Shown here in pieces: positions 58,401 through 64,000 of a stretch of DNA of 64,000 nt. The translations under genes and the position numbers were made by a program. The notes below the pieces were generated by a model. The model worked only from the letters and a program-made list of their open reading frames with translations, made no database searches and was not told the DNA's origin. Position 1 is the stretch's first letter, and every line of letters starts with the position of its first letter. The stretch is from Picocystis sp. L7 (taxonomy: Eukaryota; Chlorophyta; Picocystophyceae; Picocystales; Picocystaceae). The stretch spans positions 659,501 to 723,500 of the forward strand of contig QXJR01000012.1 of the NCBI GenBank assembly GCA_020975725.1, given 5' to 3'.

Positions 58401-60182
58401 CTATGACGAGCAAGAGAGCATGGTAACCCCCACCTTTTTCGTTCCCACCGGCGCCCGGCGCCCGTACCTTTCCTCGACCCCTTCTTGCTCTTCAAAGGGA
58501 CGCTGGCATAGCGTGAAGAGCTTGTGGACCTCGCTGTAGTCGCCCTCCTCGGCGCGGTCGATGGCCGTCTGTAGGAGGTGGTTCCGTAGAACGTACAGAG
58601 GGTTGACGGCGTCCATACTTGCCGTCCGCTTGGCCAACATCCCTGGGTCTTCCTGCTGCACGAGACCCCGGTACTTGAGCAAAAATTCAGCCCACTTGCC
58701 CTTTCGCTCCTCGTCCAACTGGGAAGGGAGCAGAGCACCCCCGTCCACCAGCGGTTGGATCAAGGAGTCTGGATCGCTGGTCTCCGCAGACACATCAACG
58801 CGTGCGAGGCTGCGGAAGGTGCAGTTGTAGTCGGCCTTGTCCTCCGCCATGAGGAGGGTGAGCTCGTCCAGGACTTCGGCCGAGTACGTTTTCTCGAGCC
58901 CCAGCTTCTTCGCGAACTTCTCGTCGTACTTCGATCTGAACATGTCCGGGTACGAGGACACGGATTCCTTGGCCTGTTCCAGAGAAAGAAGATCCGCTTG
59001 CACCCAAGCCTCTGCCATCCTTGCAATGTTCCACAGGGCCACGTCCGGTTGGTTGCCGAAGCAGTAACGGCGCCCCGGCAAGTCCGTCGTGTTGGGAGTG
59101 AACGAAGGGTCGAACTCCTCCACAGTTCCGTAGGGTCCATAGTCCAGCGTGAGCCCGAGGACGGACATGTTGTCGGTATTCAGCACTCCGTGCGTGAAGC
59201 CCACGCTGCACCATCCCACCACAAGGTCCGCCGTGCGCTTGACGATCTCGTCCAGCACAGCCTTGTACTTGCCTGGGTCCGGAACGCCGGCGAATTCCTT
59301 CATGTGATACTTGATCAGGTAGTCTGCGGTCATTTTGACCAGATCCAGTTCTCCCCTGGACGCCGGCAGCTGGAAGGTGCCGAACCGTATCCATGTGGGC
59401 GCGACCCTGCACACTACAGCTCCTGGTTCCCACCTGGGATCTCCGCTGTACATGATATCCCGCATGACTTCCGCGCCGGTATCCACTAGGGCGAGCGCGC
59501 GGGTGGTGGGCACGCCCAGCGCGTGCATGGCTTCAGACATGAGAAATTCACGTATGGACGAGCGCAGCACTGCCCTCCCGTCCGCCATGCGGGAGTAGGC
59601 CGTTTTTCCCGGTCCTTTGACCTGCAATTCGTACCTCCTCCCGTCTGCAGTCACGCTCTCCCCCAACGTGATGGCCCTTCCATCTCCCAGCTGTCCGGCC
59701 CAGTTTCCGAACTGGTGTCCGCCGTAACAAGCGGCATAGGGGACGGCACCCGACGGGAGCGGACGCGAACCGACGAGGCACTCGGCCAGCTTGTCCTTCT
59801 CTTCTTCGTCTTCCAAACCCTTCGGATCTGCCCCCACGAGTTCGACCACGTCTCGGCTGACGCAGATGGTCTTTGGCGATCGCTTGGCTTCGCCTGCCGT
59901 GCCTTGTCCTGCATCGATCCCTGGCGGTGTGAGCACGGCAGGCGACCAGAGCGCTTGTTTCACCGTCCTGGGACGAGTGAGATCCAGTTCCGTATCGACG
60001 CGTTCTCCGGGCAATTCGCGCACGAACGAGTCGTCCCACAGCAGTTGGCCGAGCGCTCGCGAGGGTTCGGCTTTGGGATCGACCACGGTGGCTTTGGCTG
60101 CGGTCATGACGCCTTTCCAGTTCCTTCGGGACGTGTTCCTACGACCGGCCAGCCTCCACGACCAGGTGGACGCCTTGTGCAT
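58401..60182 (-). CDS. SELENOO: SelO / YdiU protein AMPylase, Cys form
   Basis: The protein has 593 residues. The N-terminus (MHKASTWSWRLAGRRNTSRR) can form an amphipathic basic helix, fitting the mitochondrial site of eukaryotic SelO; a start at 60107 (MTAAKATVV) would lack it. Family marks: LLWDDSFVRELPGE, YAACYGGHQFGNWAGQLGDGRAITLGE, LQVKGPGKTAYSRMADGRAVLRSS, GVPTTRALALV, GFTHGVLNTDNMSVLGLTLDYGPYG and RYCFGNQPDVALWN. This is the pseudokinase fold that binds ATP upside down and moves AMP to Ser, Thr or Tyr of target proteins. The catalytic N-T-D-N and D-Y-G elements are present. The protein ends in SCSS with an ordinary TGC (58410-58412) at the place where animal SelO has selenocysteine, so no SECIS element is needed. 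Confidence 0.94.
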   Translation of the reverse strand: MHKASTWSWRLAGRRNTSRRNWKGVMTAAKATVVDPKAEPSRALGQLLWDDSFVRELPGERVDTELDLTRPRTVKQALWSPAVLTPPGIDAGQGTAGEAKRSPKTICVSRDVVELVGADPKGLEDEEEKDKLAECLVGSRPLPSGAVPYAACYGGHQFGNWAGQLGDGRAITLGESVTADGRRYELQVKGPGKTAYSRMADGRAVLRSSIREFLMSEAMHALGVPTTRALALVDTGAEVMRDIMYSGDPRWEPGAVVCRVAPTWIRFGTFQLPASRGELDLVKMTADYLIKYHMKEFAGVPDPGKYKAVLDEIVKRTADLVVGWCSVGFTHGVLNTDNMSVLGLTLDYGPYGTVEEFDPSFTPNTTDLPGRRYCFGNQPDVALWNIARMAEAWVQADLLSLEQAKESVSSYPDMFRSKYDEKFAKKLGLEKTYSAEVLDELTLLMAEDKADYNCTFRSLARVDVSAETSDPDSLIQPLVDGGALLPSQLDEERKGKWAEFLLKYRGLVQQEDPGMLAKRTASMDAVNPLYVLRNHLLQTAIDRAEEGDYSEVHKLFTLCQRPFEEQEGVEERYGRRAPVGTKKVGVTMLSCSS

Positions 60183-60835
60183 GCCCTGTTTCTATTCTTC
60201 TCGTGGTGGTTCTACGTGCACGTGGCACTGTCCCACCTACCCCCCACGTCCTCCTCGATCTCCGTTGCGCGCGCGCGCGTGTTGGATGCGGCACGTGGGT
60301 GTTGTGGTTGGGCCTCGTTTCCGACGGGATGATACGTACGTCCCTTCCATGCCGTACACTTCCACACCCACACACCCACGGAACACCCCGTAGGACCCAC
60401 CGAATCTCCCTGGTCTCCCCTGGCGACTCTCCCTTGTGGGTGGATTGGGACCCACACCGACACATCCAGAGACCCGTCAACGTGGGGGGGGAAACTGTTC
60501 CTTCTGCCCCCCCCCTTTCTATTCCTTCTACCCCCTTCTGCCCCCTTCTGCCCCTTTTCCTTGTGTTCGCTCTATCCCTTCTGTTCCTTCCATTCCTTCT
60601 GTTCCTTCTGTTCCTTTCTACCCCTTCTATTCCTTCCCTTCTGCCCCCTTCTATTCCTTCTACCCCTTTCCGCTCTTCCATCTATCCCTTCCCTTCTGTT
60701 CCTTTCTACCCCTTCGATCCCTTCGATCCCCTTCTGCTCCATCTATCCCTTCCCTTCTATTCCTCCTGTACCCCTTCTGTTCCTTCCCTTTTCCATGGAC
60801 GACACACCGTCGAATCGACGACGACGGCAAGCACC
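60183..60835. other. Divergent promoter region with long pyrimidine tract
   Basis: This lies between SelO (minus) and ThiE-ThiM (plus). From about 60498 to 60794 the coding strand of ThiE-ThiM is almost pure C/T, built from TTCTATTCC, TTCTGTTCC, TTCTACCCC and TTCTGCCCC units. I looked for a TPP riboswitch (CTGAGA and the ACCTGATCTGGATAATGCCAG-like core) and saw none. Confidence 0.6.
60498..60794 (+). repeat. Pyrimidine repeat, CCTTCT(A/G)(C/T)(T/C)CC units
   Basis: About 300 bases of near-continuous C/T with an irregular 9-10 base period lie directly upstream of the ThiE-ThiM start. A shorter relative lies upstream of the SET gene in the same orientation to the gene. Confidence 0.8.
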
Positions 60836-62389
60836 ATGAAGGCGTGGACGCGCACGCGAGGTCGTGTGCGCGTCCCATGGAGACCTGCGTGGAACGAAAA
60901 GGCGTCGTGGATCGCCAGAGCAGAACGGGGAGGAGGGAGGGCCACGTCCGATCGAATGCGCAAACTGCGTGGATTGTACGTGCTCACCGATCCAACCGGG
61001 ACGCCCGATGCAACGGTGGTGTCCCGCGTGAAGGAAGCCATCCTAGGAGGTGCGAAAGTGGTGCAGTACAGACACAAAGGAAACACGGACGAAGAAGCCG
61101 TGGACGTGTGCCGACAACTGGCGAAGATCTGCAAGGAGAACGGAACGCTCTTCCTCGTCAACGATCGTCCCGAACTGGCACGAAGGGCGGACGCAGACGG
61201 CGTGCACGTCGGACAAGACGATGGTACGGTCCGACAGGCCAGGGACGTCGTGGGACCGGGAAAGGTCGTCGGTGCCTCGTGCTACGGAGACGTCGAACGT
61301 GCCAAGACAGCCGTGGAACAAGGGGCAGATTACGTGGCCTTCGGATCCTTCTTCCCCTCGCCCACCAAACCCAAGTCCCAAGTGGTGCCTCCCGACGTGA
61401 TCGAACGAGCCAGGCAGCAAGGGGTGAACGTGCCCATCTGTGCCATCGGAGGGCTGGATCGTAACAACATGATGCAGATGGCAACGAACGTGCCCGACAT
61501 GTACGCCTGCGTGTCCGCCGTGTGGGAAGGAGACGACGTCCTGGAAAACGCCCGAAAGCTCCATAGGCAAACCCAACATGGGCTACGGGAGAAGATCTTC
61601 CAACAACTGGATCGGATGAGACGGGACACCCCGCTCGTGCAGGCCATCACCAATTACGTCACCATCAACGATTGCGCCAATATCCTGCTGGCGATCGGGG
61701 CCTCCCCTGCCATGTGCGAGTCCATGGACGAGGCCTACGCCTTCAGCGCCATCAGCAACGCCGTGTACTGCAACATAGGGTCTCTCACCAAGGAACAAGA
61801 ACACGCCATCCTGCAGGCCTCCCGTGGAGCTGCCGAAGCAGGAGTGCCCATGGTGCTGGATCCGGTGGGATGCGCCGCGATCCCAAGACGCGTCCAGTAC
61901 GTGGACAAGGTGAGGTCGTTCGGCAGGGTGGACGTGGTCAAAGGGAACCTGGGGGAAATAAAAACGCTGATGGGCGAAGCAAGCCTGGTGCGAGGGGTGG
62001 ACTCGCTGGAAGACGGCACGGACGGGGTGAAAACTTGCAAGTCCCTAGCGCAGAAGTGGGACTGCGTGGTCGTGGCCACAGGAAAGAAAGACATCGTCAC
62101 CGACGGAGAAACAGTCATCCTGATCGACAACGGGGTGGAACTCTTTACCAAAATAACCGGCGCAGGATGCATGGCCGGGGCCCTCATCGCGGCGTTCTGC
62201 GGCGCCGGTAAGGACCAGCTGGTGGCCACCGCGGCCGCGCACCTGTGCATGGGAGTCGCCGGAGAGTTGGCCTTTGAGCAAGACAGGGGGAACTTCCCCG
62301 GATCGTTCCGTGCCCATCTCATGGATCAGATCTACCTCCTCGACGAGGAGGTCTTGCGCAAGCGCGGTAAGATCGAAATTCTGGGGTGA
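60836..62389 (+). CDS. ThiE-ThiM fusion: thiamine-phosphate synthase / hydroxyethylthiazole kinase
   Basis: The protein has 517 residues. A basic N-terminal ~40 residues (MKAWTRTRGRVRVPWRPAWN) may target an organelle. ThiE (about 43-245): LRGLYVLTDPTG, KVVQYRHKG, LFLVNDRPELA, ADGVHVGQDDG, DYVAFGSFFPSPTKP and VPICAIGGLDRNNM. ThiM (about 255-517): RRDTPLVQAITNYVTINDCAN, SPAMCESMDEA, VLDPVGCAAIPRR, VDVVKGNLGEIKTLMG and the catalytic KITGAGCMAGALIAAFCGAG. ThiM phosphorylates the thiazole alcohol. ThiE joins it to HMP-diphosphate, giving thiamine phosphate. This ThiE-ThiM order is that of fungal Thi6, whereas plants usually fuse ThiD to ThiE. It converges with ThiD (123 bases between stops). Confidence 0.96.
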   Translation: MKAWTRTRGRVRVPWRPAWNEKASWIARAERGGGRATSDRMRKLRGLYVLTDPTGTPDATVVSRVKEAILGGAKVVQYRHKGNTDEEAVDVCRQLAKICKENGTLFLVNDRPELARRADADGVHVGQDDGTVRQARDVVGPGKVVGASCYGDVERAKTAVEQGADYVAFGSFFPSPTKPKSQVVPPDVIERARQQGVNVPICAIGGLDRNNMMQMATNVPDMYACVSAVWEGDDVLENARKLHRQTQHGLREKIFQQLDRMRRDTPLVQAITNYVTINDCANILLAIGASPAMCESMDEAYAFSAISNAVYCNIGSLTKEQEHAILQASRGAAEAGVPMVLDPVGCAAIPRRVQYVDKVRSFGRVDVVKGNLGEIKTLMGEASLVRGVDSLEDGTDGVKTCKSLAQKWDCVVVATGKKDIVTDGETVILIDNGVELFTKITGAGCMAGALIAAFCGAGKDQLVATAAAHLCMGVAGELAFEQDRGNFPGSFRAHLMDQIYLLDEEVLRKRGKIEILG

Positions 62390-62512
62390 GCGGGTCCTCC
62401 ACGGGGCACGCTCTCCCTTGGCAATGCGCCGTTTGCCCTCGCCAAATCGTCAAAGTCTGCCCGGCTGTGTCCACCACGCACAAGCGCGTTTCCGCCCGGC
62501 ATCTTCGGAGGC

Positions 62513-63484
62513 TCAGGTCCACTGTCTTCCGAAGTGATGAACGGGACCGTGCCCTTCTCCCATGTGATATCCTGCCCCGGCCCGTATGGCGTCCACCAAG
62601 TAACGCCTGGCCTCCTGGGTGGCCTCCTCCAGAGCCAGACCGTGCGCTAGGAACGACGCCAAGGCAGAAGAGAGGGTGCAACCCGTCCCGTGCGTGTTTG
62701 GTGTTTCGACTCTCTCCGAACGGTAGAGGGTCAGCTGGGCCGTCCTGTGATTGTACAGAACGTCCACGAGTTCCGTACCCGAAAGGTGTCCCCCTTTCAG
62801 AAGCACCGACGTTTCCAAGGTGCGTCCCAACTGGGTTGCCCCGTCTTGCATCTCGTCTGCGTGAAGGGTATCGACTCCTAGAAGCATGGCGGCTTCGGGG
62901 AGGTTGGGAGTGATCACCAACGCCCGAGGAAGGAGCGTTGCTTTGAGCTCTTGTAGGGCCTCCTCCTGAAGGAGAGGGTCGCCTGAGGTGGTCACCATGA
63001 CCGGATCCACCACGACCTGATCGATGCGGTGCGCACGAAGCGCATCCGCGACCGTTCGCACGATCGATGCTGAATGGAGCATGCCGATCTTCACCACGTC
63101 CGCTCCAATGTCGGAGAGCACGCTGTCGATCTGCTGTCGGACGAACCGGGAGGGTACCTCGTGGATGGCCTGGACGCCGACGGTGTTCTGCGCCGTCAAC
63201 GCCGTGATGGCGGTCATTCCGAAGCATCCACACGCACCGATGGTCTTGAGGTCCGCCTGGACACCCGCTCCACCACCCGCGTCGCTCCCGGCGATGCTCA
63301 GAACGCGTCGATACGTCCGGCATCCGGACGAGCCGTCGGCACGCGTTCCCTCGTTCCGACGGTCGGAGAGCACCGCGACGCGCCGTTTTGGACGTCCACG
63401 TACGCTGTCCAGCACCGATGGAGGCGTGCAGGTCCGTTCCAGCGCTTCGGACCGACGCCTGGGAGGCGCAGCAGCGACGTCCAT
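62513..63484 (-). CDS. THID: ThiD: hydroxymethylpyrimidine (phosphate) kinase
   Basis: The protein has 323 residues from [20 protein letters not shown]; an ATG at 63550 is also in frame. The Arg/Ala-rich lead of ~60 residues could target an organelle. The ribokinase-like domain starts at [20 protein letters not shown] and has [72 protein letters not shown] and the catalytic [20 protein letters not shown]. It phosphorylates HMP twice to HMP-diphosphate, the pyrimidine partner that ThiE uses. No ThiE or TenA domain is fused to it. TenA lies upstream on the same strand (stop 297 bases away). Confidence 0.95.
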   Translation of the reverse strand: MDVAAAPPRRRSEALERTCTPPSVLDSVRGRPKRRVAVLSDRRNEGTRADGSSGCRTYRRVLSIAGSDAGGGAGVQADLKTIGACGCFGMTAITALTAQNTVGVQAIHEVPSRFVRQQIDSVLSDIGADVVKIGMLHSASIVRTVADALRAHRIDQVVVDPVMVTTSGDPLLQEEALQELKATLLPRALVITPNLPEAAMLLGVDTLHADEMQDGATQLGRTLETSVLLKGGHLSGTELVDVLYNHRTAQLTLYRSERVETPNTHGTGCTLSSALASFLAHGLALEEATQEARRYLVDAIRAGAGYHMGEGHGPVHHFGRQWT

Positions 63485-63780
63485 GGTCGTCGGTGGGATC
63501 CGACGTTCTCGTGTGAACACATGGTTTCGAAAGGGAAGGGTGGGGTCCACTGGACCCCACCTGGATGGAGATCCTCACCCGCCAGAGGATGTATGGGGAG
63601 ACGAAGGAAAGGGACCATCCAAACGAGGAGCAAGTGGACAAAAATCAACGAAGACGAAGGAGACCCCGCCCTCTGCAGCGAAGTGGAGTCGACCTGGACC
63701 GCCGAAGAAAGCACGGGCAAAGGGACACACGCACGCCCGTTTGCGATCCAACCTGAAGCCGTTCTCCGTCGTGGAGGTCT
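63485..63780 (-). other. ThiD leader and TenA 3' region, with perfect hairpin
   Basis: This 296-base spacer is between the TenA stop and the ThiD start. It contains the 23-base inverted repeat listed next. No TPP-riboswitch core is recognisable. No gene is seen. Confidence 0.5.
63539..63561. repeat. Perfect inverted repeat in the ThiD leader
   Basis: Arms GGTGGGGTCCA and TGGACCCCACC pair fully with a one-base centre, so it is a DNA palindrome more than a comfortable RNA hairpin. It lies 55-77 bases upstream of the ThiD start at 63484; with the alternative start at 63550 it would straddle that ATG. It recalls the GC-rich repeat at 39120-39146. Confidence 0.8.
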
Positions 63781-64000
63781 TCACACCGGCCAGTTCTCCT
63801 TGCGATACGCCGTGTCCCAGAAGATCCATTCCATCTTGGTGGAATACAAGAAGGCTTGGGTCATCCTCTCCCGCATCCTCTCCGTCGTGGCCGAGGCGTA
63901 ACGATCGGTGATCTCGATCGCTTTCAGCACGGCGGTGGTGTACTCGTCATCCCTGTACGTGTCGATCCAGGCCTGGTATGGATTGTTCTCGACCTGTGCC
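63781..64000 (-). CDS. TENA: TenA/THI-4 family protein, C-terminal part (gene runs off the right edge)
   Basis: The last 72 residues are in the window: [20 protein letters not shown], then [14 protein letters not shown], then a stretch ending [20 protein letters not shown] and the stop at 63781-63783. The N-P-Y-x-x-W-I-x-T-Y and [YM]-E-W-x-F-W-D-x-A-Y blocks are the classic end of TenA. TenA proteins hydrolyse thiamine breakdown products (TenA_C, amino-HMP) or related formyl compounds so that HMP is recovered. Whether this one has the active Cys (TenA_C) or Glu (TenA_E) type cannot be judged, because the relevant N-terminal part is outside. It is on the same strand as ThiD, directly upstream. 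Confidence 0.92.
   Translation of the reverse strand, partial: AQVENNPYQAWIDTYRDDEYTTAVLKAIEITDRYASATTERMRERMTQAFLYSTKMEWIFWDTAYRKENWPV

Noticed and set aside
57957-58406. Short plus-strand frame between TLC and SelO as a gene
   Set aside because: No family resemblance and it starts in the 3' region of the TLC gene; composition is not coding-like.
60183-60835. TPP riboswitch before the thiamine genes
   Set aside because: Neither the CTGAGA element nor the conserved second half could be found before ThiE-ThiM, nor in 63485-63780 before ThiD.
62389-64000. Bacterial contamination or operon for the thiamine genes
   Set aside because: The genes are convergent, separated by eukaryote-like spacers, have organelle-type N-terminal leads and share the leader composition of neighbouring eukaryotic genes.

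Overview
The window is nuclear DNA from a small, gene-dense, intron-poor photosynthetic eukaryote, most likely a unicellular green alga. Several genes are of plastid type and nucleus-encoded: a sigma-70 factor, a PSII-core phosphatase (PBCP-like), a RIQ/DUF1118 grana protein, a thylakoid-lumen cyclophilin, a DUF6737 membrane protein and RibBA. The AMP deaminase follows the plant FAC1 sequence closely. I cannot name the species. Genes lie on both strands a few hundred bases apart. Most have one exon. I could resolve introns (94-299 bases, GT...AG) in four: V-ATPase subunit a, SmF, LTO1 and an 80-residue protein.

Layout. 1-1023: 5' part of an organellar DEAD-box helicase. 1195-5908: a young Ty1/copia element with identical LTRs and a 5-base target duplication. 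6092-11251: four minus-strand genes (RIQ-like, RAD51B-like, TPR protein, extended-synaptotagmin-like). 12572-16562: secreted subtilisin and PBCP-like phosphatase. 16563-18767: a 2.2-kb stretch with no gene I can support. 18768-26234: ACC-synthase-like aminotransferase, NhaD antiporter and V-ATPase subunit a. 28134-32097: AMP deaminase facing IMP-specific 5'-nucleotidase, two consecutive steps of AMP breakdown (AMP to IMP to inosine). 32741-42816: SET/PWWP methyltransferase, SmF, a Rossmann protein, RibBA, a ketopantoate-reductase-like protein, lumenal cyclophilin, DUF6737 protein and VMP1. 43231-49162: RAD54B-like, a small two-exon protein, LPAAT and plastid sigma factor. 49615-52229: a tyrosine-recombinase mobile element. 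52444-57942: a TULIP-plus-thioredoxin-like protein, LTO1, a GGATGG satellite and a TLC-domain protein. 58401-64000: SelO, then a thiamine group consisting of a ThiE-ThiM fusion, ThiD and TenA.

The most unusual object is the Crypton-like recombinase element. A complete 715-residue tyrosine recombinase is bordered by imperfect palindromes built like lox/FRT sites: 10-base inverted arms around a 9-10 base spacer, one copy at the right end and two near the left end. Also notable are the thiamine gene group with a fungus-like ThiE-ThiM fusion, two divergent plastid-protein genes whose transit peptides appear to be encoded on opposite strands of the same DNA, and a TULIP/thioredoxin-like fusion.

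A general property helps gene finding here. Many leaders are pyrimidine-rich on the coding strand and the composition turns purine-rich and T-poor at or near the start codon. Most starts below were chosen from that switch together with family alignment known from memory; no database search was possible.
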